Shown: positions 41,806-50,811 of the stretch, one piece after another
Numbering within the stretch: position 1 is the stretch's first letter
Layout: each line of letters opens with the position of its first letter
NCBI RefSeq assembly: GCF_014635325.1
Contig: NZ_BMCT01000007.1
Span: 124,001-188,000, forward strand
Direction of reading: 5' to 3'
Source of the DNA: Azorhizobium oxalatiphilum
GTDB lineage: Bacteria; Pseudomonadota; Alphaproteobacteria; Rhizobiales; Xanthobacteraceae
DNA: 64,000 nucleotides
Translations under genes and position numbers: made by a program
The notes under the pieces: generated by a model
Databases searched by the model: none
What the model was told of the DNA's origin: nothing
Seen by the model: the letters and a program-made list of their open reading frames with translations, nothing else

Positions 41806-43107
41806 TCAGCTCTCACCCCTCAACTGCTTCCCATAGCCCTCGAACGCGATGGCGACCCATTTCAGGAATGACGCCTTGTCGGCCCGGTAGCGCTTGGCCC
41901 ATTCCGGGTTCTCCTCGCCCACGGCATGCATCTGGGTGAGGGCGGCGGCGATGAGCTGGCAGCGGATGCTGCCATAGCTCTGCCGCTCGATCTGCCTGGG
42001 GTCGAACGAGGGATCAAAGCCGAAGCCGGTGTTCAACATGCCCGGCTCGACCCCGATGGACAGGCCCGGAATGATCGGGCGCGTCATGCCGGGTGACGGG
42101 CTTTTCAGGCGGAAGGCCTCGGCGTTCGCGCGCAGATTCGCCACCAGCAGGTCGAGGTGGCTCACCTGGACATAGATGACGATCTTGTCCACCCGCGTAT
42201 GAAAGCTGTGCGGGCCGGAAATCTTGAACGACTGGATGCGGAAGGTTTTCGCCACGCTCCAGAGATGGTTCAGGATGGCGCTTGCGGCCTCGGCCTCGAA
42301 ATTCAGATAGATGCGCCAGAGCAGGCCCTCTCCCTGACAGCCGGGCGTGTAATAGACGAAATCCGTGCCGTAATCCCGGTTGCTGGCCATCTGTCCGGCG
42401 TCTTTGGCCCCCAGAGCCACCCGGTTGTGCTGGAGATGGTAATAGCGCTGGCCGGTCTTGTTCTTGTGCAGGGCGGGCAGGGCCTTGGCCCAGGCCGTCT
42501 TGTCGAGGATCTCCACTTCCGCATTGGCGTTGTAGAGTTTGTAGATCTGGTTCGCGAGCGTCGCATAGGGGCGCACCCCCTGCCTGTTGCCGGCATCGGC
42601 CATGGCTCCCTGCTCCACCAGTGGGAACAGGCGTGCCCGCTGATCCCATACGGTGTTCAGAAAGCTGAGGTCGAGCGGGCCGAGGACGGCATCGGGGTCG
42701 ATGGTGCGATAGCGCTCCAGCGTGTCCGTCACCAGCGCGGAGTGGATGAACGCGAGCACGTCCACCAGCGTACGCTGGAGGCTCGCGGCCTTGGTCTGGT
42801 CCGTATACTGGCGGCGCAGCGTGGCGAGGCCCTGATAGGCGTCGCGTCGGCCGGCGATGTCCGCATTGTGGGTGCGGGCGGCGCGGAACACCGAGACGAT
42901 GGGATCGTGGAACATGGCGTCGTTGGTGACGGACTGTTCCTGCCCGCCGGTGGCCTTCCAGTTGCCGATGGTGCGGCTGAAGGCATTGCCCGCGCGGCTG
43001 AACCGCCCGGTGGTGGCGCTATATGCCAGCTTCACCGTGCCGGTGAGGTTCCGCAGCCCGGCGAAGAAGGCAAGATTGGCCACATATTCATCGGCGGCGG
43101 TCGGCAT
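41806..43107 (-). CDS. HopA1-like domain protein of unknown function
   Basis: The product has 433 residues with no signal peptide. The C-terminal half (about 215-410) matches the HopA1 effector-family pattern: an R-x-Y-x-N strand (LLWRIYLNFEAEAASAIL), a helix, FRIQSFKISGP, DKIVIYV, a second helix, then TRPIIPGLSIGVEP and the closing SYGSIRCQLIAAAL. In other bacteria HopA1-type domains occur in Pseudomonas type III effectors and in lyases that help make class V lanthipeptides. No kinase partner, precursor peptide or type III secretion gene is visible here. The N-terminal 210 residues are helical and unassigned. The HopA1 link is by pattern recognition and needs a profile search. Confidence 0.6.
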   Translation of the reverse strand: MPTAADEYVANLAFFAGLRNLTGTVKLAYSATTGRFSRAGNAFSRTIGNWKATGGQEQSVTNDAMFHDPIVSVFRAARTHNADIAGRRDAYQGLATLRRQYTDQTKAASLQRTLVDVLAFIHSALVTDTLERYRTIDPDAVLGPLDLSFLNTVWDQRARLFPLVEQGAMADAGNRQGVRPYATLANQIYKLYNANAEVEILDKTAWAKALPALHKNKTGQRYYHLQHNRVALGAKDAGQMASNRDYGTDFVYYTPGCQGEGLLWRIYLNFEAEAASAILNHLWSVAKTFRIQSFKISGPHSFHTRVDKIVIYVQVSHLDLLVANLRANAEAFRLKSPSPGMTRPIIPGLSIGVEPGMLNTGFGFDPSFDPRQIERQSYGSIRCQLIAAALTQMHAVGEENPEWAKRYRADKASFLKWVAIAFEGYGKQLRGES

Positions 43108-43306
43108 GGGTCGTCTCCATCGCCATGACGTAACCCAAGCGCCGCCATTCGCGCGCCGCCGGGTCCGTTACAGCTTCAGGGAGTGTGCGTCGGGCCCGCG
43201 CCACGGGCAAGATTGCCGTGCGTGAGCCGGGGCTCATCGGTGGGCCGGAGGCGCGTGCGGGCCCGGATGGGGCGTGCCGGGTATAGCCGGTGCCACCCCG
43301 TCCGCC

Positions 43307-43531
43307 TCACGCCTTCTTCAGGAATTCCGTGCGCAGCACGAGGCCCTTGACCTGCTTGGTGTTGCACTCCACCTCGGCCGGATTGTCGGTGAGGCGGATG
43401 CCCTTCACCATCGTGCCGCGCTTCAGCGTCTCCGAGGTGCCCTTCACCTTCAGATCCTTGATCAGCGTGACCGCATCCCCGTCGTTCAGGCGGGTGCCGT
43501 TGCTGTCCTTCACGATGATCTCGTCGCTCAC
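43307..43531 (-). CDS. PhnA/YjdM C-terminal domain-like protein
   Basis: The product has 74 residues: MSDEIIVKDSNGTRLNDGDA, LIKDLKVKGTSETLKRGT, NIRLTDN-like IRLTDNPAEVECN and LVLRTEFLKKA. This is the C-terminal half of E. coli YjdM (PhnA); the usual N-terminal zinc ribbon is absent, as in several alphaproteobacteria. Despite the old name, a role in phosphonate use is doubtful for YjdM, and no enzymatic activity can be predicted. It lies 200 bases upstream of the HopA1-like gene in the same direction. Confidence 0.85.
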   Translation of the reverse strand: MSDEIIVKDSNGTRLNDGDAVTLIKDLKVKGTSETLKRGTMVKGIRLTDNPAEVECNTKQVKGLVLRTEFLKKA

Positions 43532-43619
43532 GTCTCACGCTTCCCAGTTGCCCGCGCGGAAAAATGCGCGCGCGGGCCTTATGGGGCGTGCGGGGGGCTG
43601 CGTCCAGCAACCGCCGTTA

Positions 43620-43874
43620 TCAGGCCATGCGACGGGTGGCCGCGCTCCAGATGAAGAGCACGATGACCGCGCCCACCACGGCGCCGATGAAACCCGCGCC
43701 CTCGCCGGCGTGATACCAGCCGATGGCCTGCCCCAGATAGGTGGCGACGCTGGCGCCCACGATGCCGAGGATGGTGGTGAGGATGAAGCCGGTCGGCTCG
43801 TTCGGCCCCGGATGCAGGAAGCGGGCGATGAGGCCCACGATGAAGCCGATGATGATGGTCCAGATGATGCCCAT
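43620..43874 (-). CDS. GlsB/YeaQ/YmgE family small membrane protein
   Basis: The product has 84 residues and three membrane helices: MGIIWTIIIGFIVGLIARFL, GFILTTILGIVGASVATYL and FIGAVVGAVIVLFIW. The pattern GLIARFLHPGPNEP and GIVGA is typical of the transglycosylase-associated (YeaQ/GlsB) family, small inner membrane proteins often induced by stress and sigma-S-like regulation. GGAGG lies five bases before the ATG. The function is unknown despite the family name. Confidence 0.9.
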   Translation of the reverse strand: MGIIWTIIIGFIVGLIARFLHPGPNEPTGFILTTILGIVGASVATYLGQAIGWYHAGEGAGFIGAVVGAVIVLFIWSAATRRMA

Positions 43875-44106
43875 GGCGCCCTCCGCGCGCGTCGATTCCA
43901 CGGCCGGCCACGGTTGCGGTCGGCATGGCGGTACAACGTGAGCGTAAGCGTAAGGTTCCGGGGCGTCGGGCGAAGTCTTCGCGCCTTGCATCGCGGGCGG
44001 GTCGGTGGCGCGGGACAGTCTATGTCGGGCGCATTTCGCTTTCGGTCGCGCGAAGACCTTATGTCGGGGCGGAGAGGTTGTTGATGAGCAGGTGAGCAGC
44101 AAAGCG

Positions 44107-44150
44107 GCGCCTTCCCGCCGCCGGCCATGGGGCGGGCGGCGGGAAGGCGC
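44107..44150 (-). terminator. Long hairpin terminator of the 44166-44492 gene
   Basis: A perfect 16-base-pair stem (44107-44122 with 44135-44150) has a 12-base loop, 16 bases after the stop of the minus-strand gene. It is followed on that strand by GCTTTGCTG. Confidence 0.6.
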
Positions 44151-44165
44151 GCGCGGCAGGCCGGC

Positions 44166-44492
44166 TCAGGCCGCCTTCTGCTTGGAGGAGAGTTCCGCTT
44201 CCAGCGCGCTCACCAGCCGGGCGAAGGCGTCGGGATCGGCGGCGGCCTTGGCCACCTCGGTGGCCCAGTTGGGATGGCGCAGGGTGTAGGTGGTGAAGGC
44301 CACGTGGGCGCCGGTCTTCTTCAGGACGTGGTCCGACACCCGCGAGGGCAGCGCCTCCTCGATGAAGAAGATCAGGCCGGGGTGCGCCGCCTTGAAGGCC
44401 GCCACCTCGCGGGCGGCATCCCCATAGGCGTCGGCGGCGATCAGGCCGGACACCTTGTCGATCACATCATCAACCTTCGTATGGTCAGCCAT
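44166..44492 (-). CDS. Hypothetical protein, small helical
   Basis: The product has 108 residues from ATG 44490-44492, with GAGGAGG about nine bases upstream. It starts MADHTKVDDVIDKVSGLIAADAYG and is mostly helical, with a hydrophobic strand GLIFFIEEALPSRV and a C-terminal coiled LVSALEAELSSKQKAA. It has no membrane segments, cysteines or known motifs. It stands alone, divergent from the lipoprotein hydrolase gene. Confidence 0.7.
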   Translation of the reverse strand: MADHTKVDDVIDKVSGLIAADAYGDAAREVAAFKAAHPGLIFFIEEALPSRVSDHVLKKTGAHVAFTTYTLRHPNWATEVAKAAADPDAFARLVSALEAELSSKQKAA

Positions 44493-44822
44493 GTGCGTTC
44501 CTCCTCGTCCAGTCCGGCGGGCGCGCATCGGCGGCGCGGCTATCGTCTGGCATATTGGATATTGGCCTTTTTCGGGGGCGTTTCAACGGTCCCGATGGGG
44601 CAGGGTGGAGGGGCGCGTGCGGAAAAAGTGTGCCATCTGAGGTCTTGGCCGCGAACAAGCCGTGGCCATCCTGCGTTGTCCCTGTCACGCTTCGGCTGGC
44701 GGACGGCGCGAAGCAAGGCGGCTCAAGGGCGGGAGGCGTCGGGACGGAGTCCGTGTCCAGTGTTCCATAAGAGGGCCATTGCGGGGCCATCCGGGGACGT
44801 CACCAAGGGATTGTCGCATTCC
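44493..44822. other. Divergent intergenic region
   Basis: These 330 bases separate the small helical protein gene from the lipoprotein hydrolase gene. There is an AT-richer spot (44548-44575) that could hold a promoter. No gene, repeat or structured RNA is seen. Confidence 0.4.
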
Positions 44823-45971
44823 ATGCGTTGGACAAAAGTCTCGTCCGCTGCTCCGCGCGCACGCCGGGGTGCTGCGCTGTTGCTCGCCCTCACCAGCCTC
44901 CTCGCCGGCCCTCTGGCCGCCTGCGCGCCCCGTCCCGGCCCGGAGGTCCTGACCACCGTTCCCGGCGTGCCCGGCGCCAAGGTGGTGACGGTGGAGGTCG
45001 CCACCACCCGCCAGCGCGAAGCCCCGGACAGCAACGTTTTCACGGCCAGAAGGGCGCGCGAGACGGGCTATGCGGCCTTCCGCGTATCGCTACCTCCGAA
45101 CCACCAGCCCGGTCGCATCGAATGGCCCACCGGCACCCCGGATCCGGCCACCAGCTTCGCCATCCTGGACCAGTCGGTACAGACGCGCCAGGCCTTCCTG
45201 CGCGCCACCGCCAACGCGCGCGGGCCGGTGACGGTGTTCGTCCATGGCTATAATTACAACTTCCAGGAATCCTTGTTCCGCCTGGCCCAGCTGGCCGCCG
45301 ACGCCAATGTGGGCGGGGTACCGGTCCTGTTCGCCTGGCCCTCCGAAGCCAAGCTGGAAGGCTATGCGGCGGACCGGGAATCCGTCGCTTATTCCCGCGA
45401 TGCGCTGGTCGAACTGCTGACCGAACTGGCCCGCGAACCGGGCACCGGCAAGATCACCGTTCTGGGGCACAGCATGGGGGGCTGGCTGGTGGCCGAGGCG
45501 GTGCGCCAGCTCCGCCTCATGGGCCGCAACGCCGTCATCGCCCGCCTCGACGTGGTGCTGGCCGCCCCGGACATCGACGTGGATGTGTTCCGGGCCCAGC
45601 TGGCGGTCATCGGCCGCCTGTCTCCGCCTTTGACATTGCTGGTTTCCCGCGATGATGTGGCCCTCTCCCTGTCCGGCCGCATCTCCGGTGATCGGCCCCG
45701 CGTGGGCGCGCTGGACGTGGACGATCCAAGGGTGCAGGAGGCGGCGGCGAAGGCCGGGGTGCAGGTCGTGGACATCTCCAGTCTCAAGGCATCAGACGGC
45801 TTCAACCACGATCGCTTCACCGAGCTGGCGGCGCTCTACCCGCGTCTGGAATCCGGGGCGCATGAGCGCGGGCGCGATGTCCGGCAGGCGGGTGCCTTCA
45901 TCTTCAATGCAGTGGGCACAACGGTTTCAGCGCCCTTCGGGGTGGTGGGGAGGGCCATTGCCGGTGAGTGA
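44823..45971 (+). CDS. Alpha/beta hydrolase lipoprotein, DUF900 type
   Basis: The product has 382 residues. A basic N-terminus and hydrophobic helix (GAALLLALTSLLAGPLAAC) end in the lipobox cysteine at about residue 38. The hydrolase domain has VFVHGYNYNFQESLFRLAQL (oxyanion region), FAWPSEAKLEGY, the nucleophile elbow LGHSMGGWLV (about 220), VVLAAPDIDVDVF with the acid, and a C-terminal FNHDRFTEL with the probable catalytic His. It is an exported, lipid-anchored esterase-like enzyme of unknown substrate. Its end overlaps the start of the DUF4105 gene by eight bases, so the two are translationally coupled. Confidence 0.9.
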   Translation: MRWTKVSSAAPRARRGAALLLALTSLLAGPLAACAPRPGPEVLTTVPGVPGAKVVTVEVATTRQREAPDSNVFTARRARETGYAAFRVSLPPNHQPGRIEWPTGTPDPATSFAILDQSVQTRQAFLRATANARGPVTVFVHGYNYNFQESLFRLAQLAADANVGGVPVLFAWPSEAKLEGYAADRESVAYSRDALVELLTELAREPGTGKITVLGHSMGGWLVAEAVRQLRLMGRNAVIARLDVVLAAPDIDVDVFRAQLAVIGRLSPPLTLLVSRDDVALSLSGRISGDRPRVGALDVDDPRVQEAAAKAGVQVVDISSLKASDGFNHDRFTELAALYPRLESGAHERGRDVRQAGAFIFNAVGTTVSAPFGVVGRAIAGE

Positions 45972-46980
45972 CGCCATCCCGCGCAGGCCCCGCCTGTGGT
46001 CCTTCCTGCCCCTGGCGCTGCTGGTCGTTCTGGCCGCCGCCTGGACGCTCACGGCGGTGTCCTTCCAGGTGCCGGGCGGGTGGCGCTGGCCGGTGACGGC
46101 GCTTGTGGGCATGGCTGCCTGCGGCATCCTTTATATCAGCTGGTACAGGCGGTTGCGGGGCTGGCTGGCGCTGTTTCTGGGGCTGGTTCTGGTGACGGTC
46201 TGGTGGAGCAGCATCCAGCCCTCGGCCGAGCGCGACTGGGCCCCCGATGTCGCCCGCATCGCCACAGCGCAGATCGACGGCAACCGGGTGACGGTCCATG
46301 ACGTGCGCAATTTCGACTGGCGCAGCGAGACCGACTTCACCCCGCGCTGGGAAACCCGCACCTATGATCTCAACGGGTTGCAGGGCGTGGACCTCGTCAC
46401 CTCGGTGTGGGCCAACCCCGCCATCGCCCACACGCTCGTCAGCTTCGCCTTTGCGGACGGCCAGCATCTGGTGTTCTCGGTGGAGATCAGGCGCGAGCGC
46501 ACCGAGGTGTTTTCCGAAATCGGCGGCTTCTTCAAGGAGTTCGAGCTGGCGATGATCGCGGCGGACGAGAATGACATCGTCCGTTTGCGCACCGATGCAC
46601 GCGGCGAAACCGTCTCGCTGTTTCCGCTGAACGTCACGCCGGAGCAGGCGCGCAAGCTGTTCCTGTCCTATCTCGCCCGGACCAATGCCTTGGTGGATAA
46701 GCCGGAATTCTACCAGACCATCACCAGCAACTGCACCACGGTGATCTTCCGGCTGGCGCGCCTCGTGGCGCCGGGCCTGCCCATGGACTGGCGCATTCTC
46801 CTGTCCGGCTATGTGCCGGATTATCTCCATGATCATGGGGCCTTGCGCACGTCCCTGTCGCTCGACGAGACCAAGCGCGCGGCGGTGATCCACCGCAAGC
46901 CGGGAGATGCTTCGCCCGCCGGCACATTCTCGGCGGACATCCGCGCGGCGAGCCCGCTCTATGGGGCGGGGGTGCGCTGA
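45964..46980 (+). CDS. DUF4105 membrane protein, Lnb N-terminal-like
   Basis: The product has 338 residues from GTG 45964, within the end of the upstream gene. Three N-terminal membrane helices (LWSFLPLALLVVLAAAWTL, WPVTALVGMAACGILYIS, GWLALFLGLVLVTVWW) precede a periplasmic domain (about 90-330). That domain carries DGQHLVFSVEIRRE with a conserved His and YQTITSNCTTVIFRLARL with the cysteine of the NlpC/P60-like fold of this family. The related Lnb protein uses such a Cys/His pair in lipoprotein N-acyl transfer. A role in lipoprotein or envelope acyl modification with the coupled lipoprotein hydrolase is a reasonable but unproven idea. Confidence 0.85.
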   Translation: MSDAIPRRPRLWSFLPLALLVVLAAAWTLTAVSFQVPGGWRWPVTALVGMAACGILYISWYRRLRGWLALFLGLVLVTVWWSSIQPSAERDWAPDVARIATAQIDGNRVTVHDVRNFDWRSETDFTPRWETRTYDLNGLQGVDLVTSVWANPAIAHTLVSFAFADGQHLVFSVEIRRERTEVFSEIGGFFKEFELAMIAADENDIVRLRTDARGETVSLFPLNVTPEQARKLFLSYLARTNALVDKPEFYQTITSNCTTVIFRLARLVAPGLPMDWRILLSGYVPDYLHDHGALRTSLSLDETKRAAVIHRKPGDASPAGTFSADIRAASPLYGAGVR

Positions 46981-47159
46981 GATGCTCGGTTCGCCATCGC
47001 ATCTGTAAACTGATTCAAATTTAGAATTGAAATTCGGGCGATAGATCGCGCGAATGCTCCGCTTTTGTTGGATTTTGCAGCGTGTTATCCTTGGGATATG
47101 CGTGTCATCCGCGTTCCTGGATAAATATAAATTCCAATAATTGCAGCGGAGAGAACGTC

Positions 47160-49226
47160 ATGAACCCGATCATTGGGTCCGATGGCAACGACAGCTTCAC
47201 CGGTACCGCCGGTGATGACGAAATGTTCGGCCTTGGCGGCAATGACTGGCTGCGGGGCATGGAGGGCAATGACCATCTCCTCGGCGGCGACGGCAATGAT
47301 CAACTGGATGGCTACGCCGGAAACGACTGGCTGGAAGGCGGTGCCGGAGATGATCTGCTGAGCGGCGGCGGCGGATATGTGGATCCGCCCGGCCCGGACG
47401 TACTGGATGGCGGGCCCGGCAGCGATACGGCGGTCTATACCTATTCACCGACCCGCGTCATCGTGGATCTCAATACCGGGACGGGCTATGGCGGGGCAGC
47501 CGAAGGCGACACGCTGATCAGCATCGAGAATCTGAACGGCAGCTTCTATGACGACGTGCTGATCGGTGACGACGGCGCCAATACCCTCAAGGGCGATTAT
47601 GGCGACGACATCCTGATCGGCGGCGCCGGAGATGATGTCCTGCACGGTGGCCGGGGTGTTGATCTGCTCGTCGGCGGCGCCGGCAGCGATACGGCGGTCT
47701 TCTTCGAACCCTTCAGTTCACCGGACTCCACCATCAATCTCGCGCTCGGCACGACGCCGGACGGCGACATCCTGATCGGCATCGAGAATGTGGCGACGGG
47801 GAACGGCAATGACACCCTCATCGGCGATGACGGGGACAATGTGCTGAATGCCGGGGGCGGCCGGAACCTTCTGATCGGCGGGCTGGGCGCCGACACGCTG
47901 ATCGGTGGCTCCGGCCTTGATACCGCAGACTATTCGGCCTCCGATGCGGCCGTGACCGTCAGTCTCGCCAGCGGCGAGGGCAGTGGCGGGCATGCGGAAG
48001 GCGATCGCCTGCAAGGCATCGACCGGCTTATCGGCAGCCTTCATGGCGACCGGCTGACCGGTGATGATAATGCCAATGTCCTGTTGGGCGGCGCGGGTGA
48101 CGACCATTTGTCCGGCGCGGGTGGCAATGACGAGCTGACCGGCGGCGCGGGCGCGGACGTGCTCGATGGCGGCAGCGGCCTCGACTGGGCGCTGTATGCG
48201 TCAACGGATGGCACGGCCAGTGCCGGTGCGGTCTCCGTCAATCTGCTGCTCGGAATGGGAACGGGCGGTGATGCGGAGGGCGACACCTTCACCGGCATCG
48301 AGAATGTCCGGGGTACCGAATATGCCGACACGCTGATCGGCGATGATGCGGACAATGTGCTGGAGGGCGGCGGTGGTGCTGATGACATCAGCGGCGGTGC
48401 CGGCAATGACAGCATCATCATCGGCGCGGAAGGCGCGGTGGATGGCGGGGCCGGCGAGGACTGGCTGGAGCTGGACCTGACAGCCGCAGGGGACGTGGTG
48501 TTGGATGGAGAACGCGGTTTCTCCAGCAGTGGGGCCATCTTCACCGACATCGAGCATCTCGCCGTCGTCAGCGGGGATGGCGCGGATAGCTTGAGCGGCC
48601 TTGGCTTGGCGGACATCATCTCCGGTGGCGGCGGCAATGACAGCATCATGGGGCTGGGCGGCGATGACCGCCTCGATGGCCAGGACGGCGACGACACGGT
48701 GCGCGGTGGCGACGGTAATGACCGCATCCAGGGCGGGCATGGCTCGGACTGGCTGTTCGGCGATGACGGCGACGACTTCATTTATGGCGACGGGGAATTC
48801 TTCAGCGATAACAGCCGCGACTATCTGCGCGGCGGCGCCGGCAACGACTACCTGCGGGGCGACGGTGGCCACGATTCCCTGCGGGGCGGGGATGGCGACG
48901 ACATCCTCGTGGGGGCCGGCGGAAACGATTATCTGGTGGGTGGTGCCGGGTCCGACACCTTCGTCATGGGGGTCGAGGCAAGCAGCCGGGATCGCATCGT
49001 GGACTTCACCGCGGGGGAAGGCGGCGACACCATCCATATCGAAATCGGGCTGACCTACCGCGCCGGGATGTTCAGCTTCGAGGATGTGCTGTCCCACGCC
49101 TCGCAGACCGACGAGGGCACCTATCTGGATTTCAGCCGGGGCTCACCCTGGACGTTCGGCGTGCTGATTCAGGACGTGGAGATCGCGGACCTGATGGCGG
49201 ACAATTTCACCTTCCACCTGCTCTGA
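47160..49226 (+). CDS. RTX repeat calcium-binding protein, type I secreted
   Basis: The product has 688 residues. Almost the whole chain is made of GGxGxDxLx nonapeptide blocks (for example [20 protein letters not shown]), interspersed with spacer segments of the form GTGxGGxAEGDTLxxIEN that recur four times. The acidic C-terminus ends with [16 protein letters not shown] and a final hydrophobic-acidic stretch [12 protein letters not shown], the usual uncleaved type I signal. No catalytic domain is seen, so it is probably a structural or adhesive surface protein stabilised by calcium. GGAGAG precedes ATG 47160, and the 180-base leader is AT-rich. No type I secretion ABC or adaptor genes are adjacent. 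Confidence 0.93.
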   Translation: MNPIIGSDGNDSFTGTAGDDEMFGLGGNDWLRGMEGNDHLLGGDGNDQLDGYAGNDWLEGGAGDDLLSGGGGYVDPPGPDVLDGGPGSDTAVYTYSPTRVIVDLNTGTGYGGAAEGDTLISIENLNGSFYDDVLIGDDGANTLKGDYGDDILIGGAGDDVLHGGRGVDLLVGGAGSDTAVFFEPFSSPDSTINLALGTTPDGDILIGIENVATGNGNDTLIGDDGDNVLNAGGGRNLLIGGLGADTLIGGSGLDTADYSASDAAVTVSLASGEGSGGHAEGDRLQGIDRLIGSLHGDRLTGDDNANVLLGGAGDDHLSGAGGNDELTGGAGADVLDGGSGLDWALYASTDGTASAGAVSVNLLLGMGTGGDAEGDTFTGIENVRGTEYADTLIGDDADNVLEGGGGADDISGGAGNDSIIIGAEGAVDGGAGEDWLELDLTAAGDVVLDGERGFSSSGAIFTDIEHLAVVSGDGADSLSGLGLADIISGGGGNDSIMGLGGDDRLDGQDGDDTVRGGDGNDRIQGGHGSDWLFGDDGDDFIYGDGEFFSDNSRDYLRGGAGNDYLRGDGGHDSLRGGDGDDILVGAGGNDYLVGGAGSDTFVMGVEASSRDRIVDFTAGEGGDTIHIEIGLTYRAGMFSFEDVLSHASQTDEGTYLDFSRGSPWTFGVLIQDVEIADLMADNFTFHLL

Positions 49227-49236
49227 GGCCCCAAAC

Positions 49237-49275
49237 GCATACGGCCCGGATCGCGATGCGATCCGGGCCGTATGC
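49237..49275. terminator. Perfect 18-bp hairpin between convergent genes
   Basis: GCATACGGCCCGGATCGC (49237-49254) is perfectly repeated in inverse at 49258-49275 with a GAT loop. It lies ten bases after the RTX stop and 29 bases before the end of the opposing deacetylase gene, so it should end both transcripts, though T tracts are weak. Confidence 0.8.
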
Positions 49276-49304
49276 CGTTCAAGGTGTTGAAGCAGCTTGC
49301 GTCG

Positions 49305-50486
49305 TCAGTAGGAGCCGACGTTCCGTGCCACCGAGGCGGGCGGCAGCGGCTGGCCGCCGGTGGGCGTGATCGAGAGCGGCGCGCCGGGCACGGCTGCGTT
49401 CGAGTTGGCGGGGCGCTGGGCGTTTGCCGGCTTGGCGGCGCCATTGGCAGCGGCCACCGTGCCGTTGGCGGGGCGCGGGTTGGCGGCATTGTGCTGGGGC
49501 GGACGCGGCTTTTTGCGCGGCTGGGCGGGCGTTGCCGCCGGGGCTAGCGCGGCCACGGCCTTCGGCTTGTTCATGGCGATCAGCTCGGACACCGTGACGA
49601 ACTTGTAGCCCTTGGCGATCAGCGCATCGAGCACCCGGGGCATGGCCGACACCGTGGTGGCATGAATGTCATGCGCCAGGATGATGGAGCCCGGGCGGAC
49701 GTGGGTGGTGATCTGATTGTAGATGCTCTCCGCGTCCCGGATCTTCCAGTCCAGCGGATCCACGGACCAGTAGATCAGGCTCATGCCGTACTTCTGCTCC
49801 ACGTGGCGCTGGAGCGCCGGCGTCATGGCGCCATAGGGCGGCCGCAGATAGATGGGCTTCTTGCCGATGACGTTCTGGATCGCGGCGTTGGTATCCTCGA
49901 TCTGCTTGTCCACCGCAGCTTCAGTCAGCTTGGGCAATTGCGGGTGGTTCCAGGAATGGTTGCCGATCTCGTGGCCGGCGGCGGCGACCGCTCGCACCAC
50001 GTCGGGATTGGCGACCGCATTGGAGCCGAGCATGAAGAAGGTGGCCTTGATGCCGCGTGCTTCCAGCATCTTCAGCAGCTTGGGCGTGGTCTCCGGATTC
50101 GGGCCGTCATCGAAGGTGATGGCGATATAGGGGCCATCCACCTCGGCGGACCGATAGGAGGCGGGGCCTTTGGGCGCCTCGGGCGCGGGCGTTGCCTGCG
50201 GGCCGAAGACCGGCGGCGCGAACACCGGGGAGGCCGCGGCAGCGATACCGCCCGCCGTGGCCTGGCCGGTGGCGGCCGTGCCGCTGTTCACGGCCGGCAT
50301 AGTCACCTGGGCAAGCTTGGCTTCGGGCTTCGTCTCAGGCTTGGCGGCGGGGGGGCCGGCGTCGGCAACGCGCGCGATGGCCGTCGGCGCCGGGGCAGAG
50401 GCGGACGCCATGATCTGGCTGCACGCGATGCCCAGCCCGAGGGCTGCGGCAACGGCAACTGCGGAGACGGCCAATACTTTTTTCAC
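49305..50486 (-). CDS. Polysaccharide deacetylase (NodB-like) with proline/alanine-rich tail
   Basis: The product has 393 residues from GTG 50484-50486 (reads VKKVLAVSAVAVAAALGLGIACSQ, a signal peptide); AAGG lies seven bases upstream. A Pro/Ala-rich linker (about 30-125) precedes the NodB domain (about 128-320): YIAITFDDGPNPETTP with the DD motif, GHEIGNHSWNHPQL with the metal HxxxH, and YLRPPYGAMTPAL. It would remove N-acetyl groups from a peptidoglycan or exopolysaccharide chain in the periplasm. A second Pro/Ala/Asn-rich tail (about 345-393) follows, possibly for cell wall attachment. Confidence 0.93.
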   Translation of the reverse strand: MKKVLAVSAVAVAAALGLGIACSQIMASASAPAPTAIARVADAGPPAAKPETKPEAKLAQVTMPAVNSGTAATGQATAGGIAAAASPVFAPPVFGPQATPAPEAPKGPASYRSAEVDGPYIAITFDDGPNPETTPKLLKMLEARGIKATFFMLGSNAVANPDVVRAVAAAGHEIGNHSWNHPQLPKLTEAAVDKQIEDTNAAIQNVIGKKPIYLRPPYGAMTPALQRHVEQKYGMSLIYWSVDPLDWKIRDAESIYNQITTHVRPGSIILAHDIHATTVSAMPRVLDALIAKGYKFVTVSELIAMNKPKAVAALAPAATPAQPRKKPRPPQHNAANPRPANGTVAAANGAAKPANAQRPANSNAAVPGAPLSITPTGGQPLPPASVARNVGSY

Positions 50487-50811
50487 GGCGAAGCCTTGCA
50501 CCTGATGGGAGCATCTGCAGCGCAGTCTGATCCCGATCCCATGGATAAAGTGTGAAGCCCTTGGGTTTCGATACTCCGAAAACTGGATACGCGCCATGCT
50601 TGCAGCGCAGGACAAGCGCTTTCCTGTCCCCGACAGCGTGCTTTTGCCTTGTCATTTCGAAACCCGTGGCGCCTGTGCGACACTTCTGCGGTAGCGTGGG
50701 AGTGCTGATCTGCCGGTGACGACTTGAGCGGGCGGTGACGCATCCGAAACGCATCTCCTGTATGGAGAGCGGCAGGACTAGCGTGAGTTGCGTAGAGGGC
50801 GGGAGGGGCTG
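50487..50811. other. Divergent intergenic region before the signalling operon
   Basis: These 325 bases must carry promoters for the deacetylase and hybrid kinase genes. I see no strong consensus, dyad or small gene. Confidence 0.4.
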
